A DNA stretch of 64,000 nt from Lachnospiraceae bacterium (GTDB taxonomy: Bacteria; Bacillota; Clostridia; Lachnospirales; Lachnospiraceae). Positions 8,597-16,524 of this stretch are shown here, piece by piece (position 1 is the first letter of the stretch; every line of letters starts with the position of its first letter). The notes below the pieces were generated by a model. The model did not search any database. It was not told where the DNA came from and worked only from the letters and a program-made list of their open reading frames with translations. Position numbers and translations under genes: made by a program. Location: assembly GCA_030523275.1 (NCBI GenBank), contig JAUNIX010000010.1, forward strand, positions 1 to 64,000, read 5' to 3'.

Positions 8597-10084
8597 CTAT
8601 TGATAACGAACTATCTTTCCCATAGGCGTTTTTTCAAAAGCACACTCTCTAAATTTTATAATTTTCACTTGCTTGTAAGTCGGAACATTAGAATTATAAT
8701 TTTCAACAAATGCAATGATTCTCTGACGAATTATTTCTATCTCCTCTTCAGTGGCATTCTCAGGATAATTAGGATAAAACTCTCCACAAATAAAATCATT
8801 TTCTTCTTTTATCAATACTTCCTTACTATCATTACAAATCTGCAATTTATTTTCGATTTCTTCTGGACTTACATTCTCACCATTTGATAGAATAATCAGA
8901 TTCTTTTTTCGTCCGAGATAATAATAATAACCATCTTCATCTCTTCTGCATAAATCACCTGTATGATACCATCCATCTTTTATGACTTCTTCTGTTGCTT
9001 CTCGATTTTTATAATAGCCCATCATAATGCTGTCTCCACGTAAAACAAGCTCTCCATCTTGTATATCGGCTTCAATTTGAGCAGAGGGTTTTCCTAATGT
9101 ATGCATCGTATTCAAAGTCATCTCACATGAAAGACCCAACCCTCCAGTTTCAGAAGCGGCATATGCCTGAATGATTTTAATATTTGATTTCAAAAATGTA
9201 TTTAATACATCAGGTTGAAATTTTGCTCCTCCACAAGAAATTACTTTTACATCCCCAAGCGGTCTTTCCCCATCTTTTGCCTTTCGAAGTCTTTGCTCCG
9301 CAACACTCAATATTGCTGGAACAGCACTAAAATTCTCCACATGCATACAGCTTATATATTGAAAAATTCTCTTTATATCTTCACCAATACAAACACACCG
9401 TTTAAAACACATATTATTCATGGCACAGCTAAATCCTGCCAAATGATGAAACGGCAAAACAACCAGTGTTGATCTCACATTCTCTAATCCAGGATCATAG
9501 AAAAAAATCATTAACAAGGACTTATTAGACAGCATAACTGCCTTATTTTCTCCTGTCGTACCAGAAGTAAAAATAATGCATGCCAAATCATCTCTTTTAC
9601 TATTGTTCGTAATCACAACTGGTTTCTTTTTCTTTTCTATCTCTAAAGAGATATTATTTGAATTATGGCTTATCTGCATGTGGATAGTAACTATGTCCAA
9701 ACCCATAACAGCCTGTGTTGTTACTTTCTCTCTTTCTTCATCAAATATAATTGCTGATAAATCAGTGTAAACTGCCAGTTTATTAATTTCTTCTATTGAA
9801 TAATCTTTATTAAACAAAACAACAACCGATCCTACATTCATCAAAGCACAATAACTAACAAACCAGTGATAACTGTTTTTTCCTATAATCCCAACATGCT
9901 TTCCTTGCAATCCCAATCTAATCAATGCCGATGAAGTTGCTTTGATATCCTCCCAGAAATCATCTTTATAAACTTCAACAACATCTTTTCCCTTCATATA
10001 TTTTATAAGAACATCATTCTCAGGAATATTTTTTAATCGTTCAAACAACTCAAAACAGTTCTTAAACTCATATGCTTGCATCAT
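8597..10084 (-). CDS. AMP-dependent acyl ligase (acyl-CoA/acyl-ACP synthetase family)
   Basis: A 495-residue member of the adenylate-forming superfamily. It shows the P-loop CIIFTSGTTGENKAVMLS at about residues 168-185, the substrate region LPFHHLAGF, the A5-type motif QAYAASETGGLG, the A7/A8 region GWYHTGDLCRRDEDGYYYYLGR, and the C-terminal catalytic lysine region KTPMGKIVRY. It should activate a carboxylic acid as acyl-AMP and load it onto the neighbouring ACP. The HHLAG context resembles fatty or aryl acid ligases more than DltA, but the acid is not predictable. GGAGG precedes the ATG. Confidence 0.85.
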   Translation of the reverse strand: MMQAYEFKNCFELFERLKNIPENDVLIKYMKGKDVVEVYKDDFWEDIKATSSALIRLGLQGKHVGIIGKNSYHWFVSYCALMNVGSVVVLFNKDYSIEEINKLAVYTDLSAIIFDEEREKVTTQAVMGLDIVTIHMQISHNSNNISLEIEKKKKPVVITNNSKRDDLACIIFTSGTTGENKAVMLSNKSLLMIFFYDPGLENVRSTLVVLPFHHLAGFSCAMNNMCFKRCVCIGEDIKRIFQYISCMHVENFSAVPAILSVAEQRLRKAKDGERPLGDVKVISCGGAKFQPDVLNTFLKSNIKIIQAYAASETGGLGLSCEMTLNTMHTLGKPSAQIEADIQDGELVLRGDSIMMGYYKNREATEEVIKDGWYHTGDLCRRDEDGYYYYLGRKKNLIILSNGENVSPEEIENKLQICNDSKEVLIKEENDFICGEFYPNYPENATEEEIEIIRQRIIAFVENYNSNVPTYKQVKIIKFRECAFEKTPMGKIVRYQ

Positions 10085-10097
10085 ATTTCCATCCTCC

Positions 10098-11183
10098 TTA
10101 TTCTGGATCTAAAACGATTCTGTTTTTTCTACGTTTATATTTCATAATATAATATCTTACTTTTTTTACTAAAAAGAATATAATGAAGATTGCACAGCAT
10201 CGACAAATAAAACATAGAATGCTACTCATCATGGGACTAAAATAGTATGACAATACCCACCATGGAAAAACTTGTGACTCATATGCATGAATACAAATAA
10301 TCCAAAGAGAGTGAAAACCTATCATTTCAATCCAGCGGACAAAACATAGATTGCTATTTTCCAGTTTACGTTCTATCCAATAAAAAATTTTCATTAGAAC
10401 AAGACCTACAGAAAAAACCCCACAAATATCCAGTATGCCTAATTTCCATATTCCCTGCATAATTTTCATATTCCCAAAAGCAAGTGAAATCATTGAAAAA
10501 CACATGACTCCTGCCCACATTGTAATTGTCCACGATCTCTCCAATAATTTATTTTTTTGTATATACTCACCTGCTGCCAATCCACCTACAGCCAACAACA
10601 TGGCATGGATACAGAACGGATAAATTTTAGAAAGGCAAGTCAGTAGCCATCCTAATATGACACACAAAAGAACTAAAATATTTCTTAATTTGCTATTCCT
10701 AATTTGTGAAATCTGATTATAAATAATCCATCCTCCAAATAGTGCCCAGATAAACCAGAAAATACCAATATCTGACACCATATGACCACGAATCACCTTT
10801 CCTCCCAATGCATTTAATCCGAATAAATAGGTAGGTAATAATACGTTTGGAAATGGTCGATGTCTTACGATCACATTTAGGCACTTACTAATTATGATTA
10901 ATGCAAATACTATATAATACGGCACAAGAAATAATTTCACCTGGGTTCGCAAACATTTCTTAAATTTTCTTTTATAAAACGAAAATCCACTGATCATAAA
11001 AAACATAATCATGAACCCTTCCCCAATAACTGAAACTGCATTTTCAAATAAAGTATATCCATACTGATAATTTTGTGTAGCCATAAATGAACAAGAATGA
11101 CCCATGATTACTAAAATCATTCCAACACCCCTAGCAAAACTGAAATTGCCTAAGCTTCTCGCTTTCACAGGTTGACTTTTCAT
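10098..11183 (-). CDS. Membrane acyltransferase of the acyltransferase 3 (OafA-like) family
   Basis: A 361-residue polytopic protein with about ten membrane segments. It starts with the family signature FSFARGVGMILVIMGHS, which holds the conserved His, followed by MIMFFMISGFSFYKRKF. Such proteins move acyl groups across the membrane onto extracytoplasmic glycans. Next to an acyl ligase and an ACP it probably takes the ACP-bound acyl group, giving a Dlt-like three-part acylation module with a different membrane enzyme. I choose the ATG at 11183 (AGGAG about 9 bases upstream) over 11237, which would overlap cpsD and lacks a good ribosome binding site. Confidence 0.8.
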   Translation of the reverse strand: MKSQPVKARSLGNFSFARGVGMILVIMGHSCSFMATQNYQYGYTLFENAVSVIGEGFMIMFFMISGFSFYKRKFKKCLRTQVKLFLVPYYIVFALIIISKCLNVIVRHRPFPNVLLPTYLFGLNALGGKVIRGHMVSDIGIFWFIWALFGGWIIYNQISQIRNSKLRNILVLLCVILGWLLTCLSKIYPFCIHAMLLAVGGLAAGEYIQKNKLLERSWTITMWAGVMCFSMISLAFGNMKIMQGIWKLGILDICGVFSVGLVLMKIFYWIERKLENSNLCFVRWIEMIGFHSLWIICIHAYESQVFPWWVLSYYFSPMMSSILCFICRCCAIFIIFFLVKKVRYYIMKYKRRKNRIVLDPE

Positions 11184-11199
11184 ACTATATAAACTCCTT

Positions 11200-11892
11200 T
11201 TACTTATACTGATATTTATCCATATAATATTTCCCATAATAAGGGTTCTTTTTTAACGATACTTTATTTAATATTGTTCCTAATATTTTTACATTAGTTT
11301 TTTCTAATTGCTTTTTTACTTTTTTAACATAATGCCGATTGACTTTCCCCTGTTCAATCACCAAAATCGCACCATCCACTTTAGGTGCAATGACTGCTGC
11401 ATCAATCACTGAGCCAAGCGGTGGTGTATCAATTAAAACAACATTATATTTTTCCCGTAAACACGTTAACATTTTTTCAAAATAAATATTTTCTAATAAT
11501 TCTGTCGGATTAGGAACATTAGGTCCCGCAAATATGACATCTAAATAATTAATATTTGTCTCATAAATAATTTCTTCCAGTTTTTTTTGTCCACTTAGAT
11601 AATGAGATAATCCCAAAATCGACTTTCCACTTCTAGTATGTGCTCCCCATCGTCCAACTGCCATAGATCTTCGAATATCGCAGTCTATATACACCACTTT
11701 TTGATCAAATCCAGCAATCGATCTCGCTAAATTCATTGTCACTACACTTTTTCCTTCTTCAGGGGTTGTACTGGTTAATAAAATTGTTTTAATATCCACG
11801 CCACAAAACTGTAAATTCATCTTTAAAGCACGATATGCTTCCATTATTTCGTAATCCATTTTTTGCATATTATCAAAGATTACTTTCTCCAT
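11200..11892 (-). CDS. cpsD: Bacterial tyrosine kinase (CpsD/CapB type)
   Basis: A 230-residue BY-kinase. Walker A is TSTTPEEGKSVVTMNLA, Walker A' is VVYIDCDIRRS and Walker B is VVLIDTPPLGS. The C-terminus is a tyrosine cluster (NPYYGKYYMDKYQYK, six Tyr) that would be autophosphorylated. In Gram-positive bacteria this soluble kinase needs the membrane protein CpsC as activator and cycles with the phosphatase CpsB to control EPS chain length and export. Both partners are encoded directly upstream, as expected. Confidence 0.92.
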   Translation of the reverse strand: MEKVIFDNMQKMDYEIMEAYRALKMNLQFCGVDIKTILLTSTTPEEGKSVVTMNLARSIAGFDQKVVYIDCDIRRSMAVGRWGAHTRSGKSILGLSHYLSGQKKLEEIIYETNINYLDVIFAGPNVPNPTELLENIYFEKMLTCLREKYNVVLIDTPPLGSVIDAAVIAPKVDGAILVIEQGKVNRHYVKKVKKQLEKTNVKILGTILNKVSLKKNPYYGKYYMDKYQYK

Positions 11893-11893
11893 T

Positions 11894-12619
11894 TTATTTT
11901 TTTCTCCTCTTATTTTTTCGTTCTTTTAATTTTCTCATCGATTTGCTATCTGGAATCTCAGCCAAATTATTTAATCCTAAATAACGTTCAATTGTTTCAG
12001 CATCATCCAAAGTATTATTCATAAAATATGAAATGCTCACGAAGGTAATCATCAATAAAAAGCCAACGCAAAAACCAATACAGGTATTTCGAACAACCTG
12101 TGGTCCATCCGGCTTATCAGCAAGATTACCTTTTTCCAAAATATTAGGAGGATCCTGTTTCATTTTGCTAGAAATATAGTCAACAGAAATTTTTGCAAAC
12201 TCATCCGCTATTTTTTTTGCCATCCTTGGATTTTTGTTTACAACTGTAATTTCGACAATCCTCGTATCTTCTTTATTTACAATTGTTAAATCTTTTTCCA
12301 AATCCTCATAATCCATATGCAAATCTAAGTTTTTGATTACTTGCTCAACAATTGATTTTCCTGTGATAACTTCCATATAATCCTGTGTCAAACTGGTTCC
12401 CAACTGAACATCTGTATAACCACTTGTGGAGTTGCCTTTTGGAAACACATACAATTTCGATGTCGATGAATACTGAGGGGATAACATAAATACATTGACT
12501 GCTGCTACTATTACTGCTATCAAAATAGAAAAAAACAATATTCTTTTCCATTGTTTTAAAATTGCAAAAAATAACTCCTTTAAATCAATTTCGATTGTAT
12601 CTTCATATTGCGATTTCAT
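11894..12619 (-). CDS. cpsC: Chain-length determinant/kinase activator (Wzz domain, CpsC type)
   Basis: A 241-residue membrane protein with two transmembrane segments, at about residues 31-52 (ILFFSILIAVIVAAVNVFML) and 180-203, enclosing an extracytoplasmic Wzz domain. A Pro-rich stretch (DKPDGPQ) precedes the second segment, as in other Wzz proteins. The short basic cytoplasmic tail (KLKERKNKRRKK) is where CpsC-type proteins contact the tyrosine kinase. Its ATG overlaps the stop of cpsB (ATGA), and cpsD follows with one intervening base, so the three are translationally coupled. Confidence 0.9.
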   Translation of the reverse strand: MKSQYEDTIEIDLKELFFAILKQWKRILFFSILIAVIVAAVNVFMLSPQYSSTSKLYVFPKGNSTSGYTDVQLGTSLTQDYMEVITGKSIVEQVIKNLDLHMDYEDLEKDLTIVNKEDTRIVEITVVNKNPRMAKKIADEFAKISVDYISSKMKQDPPNILEKGNLADKPDGPQVVRNTCIGFCVGFLLMITFVSISYFMNNTLDDAETIERYLGLNNLAEIPDSKSMRKLKERKNKRRKK

Positions 12620-13398
12620 TTTTTTCTCCTTATATATTGATTTTTCAAAAGTTGATTCGGATTTTCAACAAAAATCCGAATCATTTCTTCTGTTTGAAGT
12701 TTTGTCTGAATTTTTTTTATTGTAATTTGCATTTGTGGAGTTCTCCAATCTGGTCTGTGGCAATCTGTACCAATAAAATGAATATTTCCATGTTGTAATA
12801 ATTGCAATAAACTATTTGATGTACGATGCCAAATAAAACTATTCGTATTTGCTTGCATTAAAACCCCTTGCCTGATTAACTCCGTAATCCTGTTTTTATT
12901 AGACATAAGACAGGTAAATCTTTCCATATGAGCTATAATTGGACGATATCCCGCCATTAATAATTCATTCAACGCTTTTCTCATTTTTTGATAAGAAATC
13001 TCGGTTTCAAATTCGATTAATACATAAGACGTTCCAGCCAAAGTTAGTGCCCTGCCTTTTTGCAATTCAAAAATAATACTGGTACTATAAAAAAGTTCAT
13101 TTCCAAGATAGAGTTCCAGTGGATAATTTCTAATTTTTATTTCATATTTCAATTTTTGGTACTGTGTTTTAATCAAATCTGGATCTGTCTTACCGGCCAA
13201 GTAGTGGGGTGTCAAAAGAATTTTATTAATTCCTTCTTTCATTTCTAATTCAAGCATTTTTAAAGCATCTGTCATATTTTTTGCACCGTCATCTACACCA
13301 GGTAAAATATGACAGTGCATGTCCCACACTGGAAGATTCCATTTATCCATGCCACTTCTTTGTTTTATAAAAGCACCAGATAAAATATTTTTTTTCAT
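12616..13398 (-). CDS. cpsB: PHP-type tyrosine-protein phosphatase (CpsB/YwqE)
   Basis: A 260-residue manganese-dependent phosphatase of the PHP family that removes phosphate from the CpsD-type kinase. The metal-binding motif DMHCHILPGVDDGAKN is at about residues 26-41, LLTPHY at about 61-66, a central IAHMERF and a late FIGTDCHRPDWR are also visible. All are conserved in CpsB/YwqE enzymes. AGGAAGGA lies upstream of the ATG at 13398, within the end of the priming transferase gene. Order transferase-B-C-D is as in many Firmicute EPS operons. Confidence 0.92.
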   Translation of the reverse strand: MKKNILSGAFIKQRSGMDKWNLPVWDMHCHILPGVDDGAKNMTDALKMLELEMKEGINKILLTPHYLAGKTDPDLIKTQYQKLKYEIKIRNYPLELYLGNELFYSTSIIFELQKGRALTLAGTSYVLIEFETEISYQKMRKALNELLMAGYRPIIAHMERFTCLMSNKNRITELIRQGVLMQANTNSFIWHRTSNSLLQLLQHGNIHFIGTDCHRPDWRTPQMQITIKKIQTKLQTEEMIRIFVENPNQLLKNQYIRRKK

Positions 13399-13399
13399 A

Positions 13400-14860
13400 T
13401 CAACTGCTTCCTTCCTGCCTTAATACAACTCCCACTGTTTTCAATATAATTTTAATATCCACTCCTAAATCCCATTCTTTTATATATTTTGTATCTAATT
13501 TCACTACTTCTTCAAAATTTGTAATATCACTTCTTCCACTGATTTGCCAAAGACCTGTGATACCTGGTTTAATTGCTAATCTAGCTCGATGACGAAGATC
13601 GTATTGTTCCCATTCATCTAACGTTGGCGGTCTAGTGCCAACCAGACTCATATCCCCTTTTAATACGTTCCAAAATTGTGGAAATTCATCAATGGACGTT
13701 TTTCTGATAAAATTTCCAATTCCTCGAATAATACGCGGGTCATTTTCCATTTTGAACATCATTCCATCGCTCATTTTATTTTCGTTCCTCAATTGCTGTT
13801 TTCGCTCCTCTGCATCCATATACATGGATCGAAATTTATACATTTTAAATTTTCTTCCATTTTTTCCAACTCGTATTTGAGTAAAGAAAATTGGACCAGG
13901 GGATTTTATATAAATAATTGGACCGACAATAAGCATTAAAATGATTGTTATCATCACACCAACTACACCGCCAATGATATCCAACATACGTTTTAAAAAT
14001 AACTGACGACTTGTACTCATTTTCATACTACTAGACAACACAGTCCGTCCTTCAATTTTTTCAATCATCTGATTGGGTAATTCTGTGCTGATATTTGATA
14101 ATTCTATATGAATCGTAATTCCCATGAGAGAACATTTTTCCAATATTTGTTTTGAAATTATATATTTTCTTGGTACACTAAACAAAATTTCGTCCACCCA
14201 GGAAGAACGTAAAAATTCAATGATATTTTCTTCCCCCATAATAAAAGGTATGTCTTGATATGATTTGATCTGAGTTTCCTGTTCATCTAAAATACCAATA
14301 CCCATAACATGAAACTCACTATAAGGATTACCTCTAAAACTTTCTACAATATTGGCATAATCATTCTCTATAGTTACAATCATAATTGCTCTTTTTTCAA
14401 ATGTAGAACCTTTATGACTTTTTAACCATATTTTTAGAGTTAATCTTCCTGTATATAGCAATAAAATAGAAATGACAGGATAATAAATCATAAATATCCT
14501 GGAATATTCACTAGAAGCTTTAATCATAAATAAATATACAATATTGCTTACAGAAATAAAGAACACATGCTGTATAACTGCTCTTAATTCCAGCCAGCAA
14601 TCTCGTCTTAGGATTCCTCTATAACTTTCAAAGAAAAAACTGGCACAAATGCTAATTAAAATCAAAAAAATAGCTGCACTAAGATATACTGTCGTACTAT
14701 ACGGATTGTTCCATCCATTTCTTAACACGTATGCACAGATATAAGATATTTGCAACATTATGACATCGAGCAGGATAAAATCCCAATGCTTCAACCACCT
14801 ACTGTTTGTCTTTCTATACATAATAACTGTCATCCCTTTTGTATCACTATCGATCAGCAA
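13400..14860 (-). CDS. cpsE: Undecaprenyl-phosphate sugar-1-phosphate transferase (priming glycosyltransferase, WcaJ/CpsE type)
   Basis: The first gene of the EPS operon; it transfers a sugar-1-phosphate from a UDP-sugar to undecaprenyl phosphate and so starts the repeat unit. The 486-residue protein has four or five N-terminal membrane segments, a CoA-binding-like middle domain, another hydrophobic segment at about residue 300, then the catalytic domain with IYIKSPGPIFFTQIRVGKNG, FKMYKFRSM, LVGTRPPTLDEWEQY and KPGITGLWQISGRS. The start at 14860 is TTG with AGGGAGAGG 8 bases upstream; ATG codons at 14833 and 14821 are alternatives with poorer spacing. The sugar is not predictable. Confidence 0.9.
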   Translation of the reverse strand: MLIDSDTKGMTVIMYRKTNSRWLKHWDFILLDVIMLQISYICAYVLRNGWNNPYSTTVYLSAAIFLILISICASFFFESYRGILRRDCWLELRAVIQHVFFISVSNIVYLFMIKASSEYSRIFMIYYPVISILLLYTGRLTLKIWLKSHKGSTFEKRAIMIVTIENDYANIVESFRGNPYSEFHVMGIGILDEQETQIKSYQDIPFIMGEENIIEFLRSSWVDEILFSVPRKYIISKQILEKCSLMGITIHIELSNISTELPNQMIEKIEGRTVLSSSMKMSTSRQLFLKRMLDIIGGVVGVMITIILMLIVGPIIYIKSPGPIFFTQIRVGKNGRKFKMYKFRSMYMDAEERKQQLRNENKMSDGMMFKMENDPRIIRGIGNFIRKTSIDEFPQFWNVLKGDMSLVGTRPPTLDEWEQYDLRHRARLAIKPGITGLWQISGRSDITNFEEVVKLDTKYIKEWDLGVDIKIILKTVGVVLRQEGSS

Positions 14861-14935
14861 ATAATTGCCTCTCCCTTTTCAATTATCTGATTATCGTTTT
14901 TATTTTTAAATAATGTATATATAAAACAAAATATG

Positions 14936-14952
14936 CACATAATAATTATGTG
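14936..14952. repeat. Perfect 17-bp palindrome in the EPS leader
   Basis: CACATAATAATTATGTG has perfect 8-bp arms around a single central base. It lies in the untranslated leader of the EPS operon, between the left inversion site and the first gene, and therefore outside the putative invertible segment. It may be an operator for a dimeric regulator. No similar copy was noticed elsewhere in the window. Confidence 0.55.
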
Positions 14953-14968
14953 ATATGTAAACAACTCG

Positions 14969-14985
14969 TGAAGTACAATACTTCA
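14969..14985. repeat. Left inverted-repeat site of the putative invertible promoter segment
   Basis: TGAAGTACAATACTTCA is a 17-bp dyad with 7-bp arms around CAA, the form of a tyrosine recombinase core site. Its first 14 bases recur exactly, in inverted orientation, at 16392-16405 on the far side of the recombinase gene. The EPS promoter and the recombinase gene both lie between the two copies. Confidence 0.7.
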
Positions 14986-15026
14986 AATAATGAATTTTAT
15001 ATATAAATTACTCAAATTCGTCTAAC

Positions 15027-15055
15027 ATTATACAGCAATCTCTAAAATGTGTCAA
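15027..15055 (-). promoter_or_regulatory. Perfect-consensus sigma-A promoter facing the EPS operon
   Basis: On the minus strand, TTGACA (15055-15050) and TATAAT (15032-15027) are separated by exactly 17 bases. Transcription would start near 15020 and cross the left inversion site before reaching the first EPS gene, giving a leader of about 160 nt. The promoter lies inside the putative invertible segment, so in the sequenced orientation the EPS operon is ON. Confidence 0.85.
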
Positions 15056-15106
15056 TGTTTTAGACAAATTTAGAGAGTAATTATATAAAAAATCAGTTTA
15101 ATTAAG

Positions 15107-15142
15107 AATAATACCCATAATTAAGGGTCAAATTTGGGGTCA
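15107..15142. repeat. Arm-type repeat cluster upstream of the recombinase gene
   Basis: This block holds AATAATACCC (15107-15116), TAATTAAGGGTCA (15118-15130) and GGGGTCA (15136-15142). Related copies occur after the recombinase gene: TAATTAGGGGTCA at 16317-16329 (direct, 12 of 13 identical) and GGGTATTATT at 16337-16346 (inverted). Paired repeats at both ends of the gene look like arm binding sites for the recombinase or an accessory factor. Confidence 0.5.
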
Positions 15143-15179
15143 TTATTCTATAAATAAAAATGAAAGGAATGTAAAGTAT

Positions 15180-16319
15180 ATGGCACGTAAGGGGGAAAAC
15201 ATTAGAAAAAGATCAGATGGGAGATGGGAAGCAAGGATTATTACAGGATATTCTGAAACAAGAAAAGCCATTTATAAATCCGTTTATGGGAAAACCTATA
15301 CAGAGGTTCGAACAAAAAGAAATGTATTCATTCAAGAAAATATGATAAATGATACAAAACGGATTCGTACATCTCAGTCAGAATTTACATTTGGACAACT
15401 GATGGATCAGTGGTTATTTTCTATGAAAAATAAAGTCAAGGAATCAACTTATGCAAAATATAACCATTTAATAAAAGCACACATCCAGCCAGTACTTGGA
15501 GGATATCTTTTAAAAGAATTGGATAATCAGTGTTTGGATCAATTTATTGAGCAAAAATTGACAAATGGAAAATTAAATGGATCGGGAGGATTGTCTCCCA
15601 AAACGGTATCAGATTTACTGTCTTTGGTATCGCAGGTAATCCGTTTTGGCAACGAACGAGGCTATCCATGCGCTCAGAATCTTGTGATTCATTACCCAAA
15701 ACAGATAAAACCGCAGATCAAAATATTATCAGATAAACAACAAAAAACATTAGAATCTTATCTTTTTGAACACAAAGATTCAATTTCAATGGGAATTATT
15801 TTGTCTCTTTATACAGGGTTGCGTATCGGCGAAGTTTGTGGTTTGAAATGGGGCGATTTTTGTCTAGATGAAAATCTTCTGTATGTTGAGAGAACCTTAA
15901 TGAGAATTCAGAACACAGATTCAAATAGCAAGACAAAAACAAAAATTTTGATTGACAAACCAAAATCTGATTGTTCAATCCGCATTGTTCCAATTTCATC
16001 TTTTCTCATACCATATTTGCAGACATTGAAAAAAGGAAATTCCTGTTATTTTCTCACAGGGACTTGTAACTATATGGAACCTAGGATGTATTTTAAAAAA
16101 TATAAGGTAATTATGGAAAACTGTGATTTGGGGGAGTTTAACTACCACGCTCTTCGTCATACGTTTGCAACAAGATGTGTGGAAAAGGGATTTGATATGA
16201 AATCGTTGAGTGAAATCCTTGGACATGCAGATGTCACTACGACTTTTCGTCGATATGTGCATCCATCCATCAATATGAAAAAGAAACAGATAGAATTATT
16301 GAAATGTAATAGTATTTAA
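15180..16319 (+). CDS. Tyrosine site-specific recombinase (phage integrase family), putative EPS invertase
   Basis: A 379-residue tyrosine recombinase on the strand opposite the EPS operon. An AP2-like N-terminal arm-binding region (GENIRKRSDGRWEARIITGY) is followed by a SAM-like core-binding domain at about residues 70-165 and the catalytic domain. Catalytic residues are present: Arg near 215 (LYTGLRIGEV), His323/Arg326 (HALRHTF), His349 (LGHADV) and nucleophile Tyr359 (RRYVHPS). AAAGGA precedes the ATG. No excisionase, phage or conjugation genes are nearby; instead the gene and the EPS promoter sit between inverted repeats, which suggests a Hin-like layout with the recombinase inside its own invertible segment. 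The family is certain, the inversion role is inferred. Confidence 0.9.
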   Translation: MARKGENIRKRSDGRWEARIITGYSETRKAIYKSVYGKTYTEVRTKRNVFIQENMINDTKRIRTSQSEFTFGQLMDQWLFSMKNKVKESTYAKYNHLIKAHIQPVLGGYLLKELDNQCLDQFIEQKLTNGKLNGSGGLSPKTVSDLLSLVSQVIRFGNERGYPCAQNLVIHYPKQIKPQIKILSDKQQKTLESYLFEHKDSISMGIILSLYTGLRIGEVCGLKWGDFCLDENLLYVERTLMRIQNTDSNSKTKTKILIDKPKSDCSIRIVPISSFLIPYLQTLKKGNSCYFLTGTCNYMEPRMYFKKYKVIMENCDLGEFNYHALRHTFATRCVEKGFDMKSLSEILGHADVTTTFRRYVHPSINMKKKQIELLKCNSI

Positions 16320-16346
16320 TTAGGGGTCATCTATAAGGGTATTATT
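16317..16346. repeat. Arm-type repeats downstream of the recombinase gene
   Basis: TAATTAGGGGTCA (16317-16329) repeats the 15118-15130 motif in direct orientation with one mismatch. GGGTATTATT (16337-16346) is the exact inverse of 15107-15116. The block overlaps the recombinase stop codon. Confidence 0.5.
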
Positions 16347-16388
16347 TTTTCATTTGTCTAAATATCGGTTTTTTTCTATGCAAATGCA

Positions 16389-16405
16389 TAGAGTATTGTA
16401 CTTCA
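16389..16405. repeat. Right inverted-repeat site of the putative invertible promoter segment
   Basis: The complement reads TGAAGTACAATACTCTA, matching the left site at 14969-14985 in 15 of 17 positions, with the first 14 identical. A small hairpin, TCTATGCAAATGCATAGA (16375-16392), abuts its inner side. The inverted relative orientation predicts inversion rather than excision of the roughly 1.4 kb between the sites. Confidence 0.7.
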
Positions 16406-16444
16406 AGAATATAATCAATCGATAGCAAAAAATATATTTTATAT

Positions 16445-16490
16445 AAAAAGGAGTCAACAAAAAAATTTTTATCTTTGTTGACTCCTTTTT
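16445..16490. terminator. Strong bidirectional intrinsic terminator
   Basis: A perfect 17-bp stem (16445-16461 with 16474-16490, core AAGGAGTCAACAAA) encloses a 12-nt loop, with A-runs and T-runs on both sides. It ends transcription from the GNAT gene and from the recombinase side. It would also stop the EPS promoter if the segment were flipped to point rightwards. Confidence 0.85.
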
Positions 16491-16524
16491 ACATAAAAAA
16501 CTATTTCTATAAGCAATATTAATT

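Noticed and set aside
8597..11183. Calling the acyl ligase, ACP and membrane enzyme dltA, dltC and dltB
   Set aside because: The membrane protein belongs to acyltransferase 3, not MBOAT; the ACP motif is not DltC-like; and no dltD is present. Alanine specificity is not supported.
1..14860. A Wzx flippase in the EPS operon
   Set aside because: No gene of that type is seen among the EPS genes in view. It is probably beyond the left edge, since the operon continues there.
15180..16319. Recombinase as the integrase of a prophage or conjugative element
   Set aside because: No phage, relaxase, excisionase or transfer genes and no tRNA att target are nearby, and the flanking repeats are inverted, which predicts inversion rather than excision.
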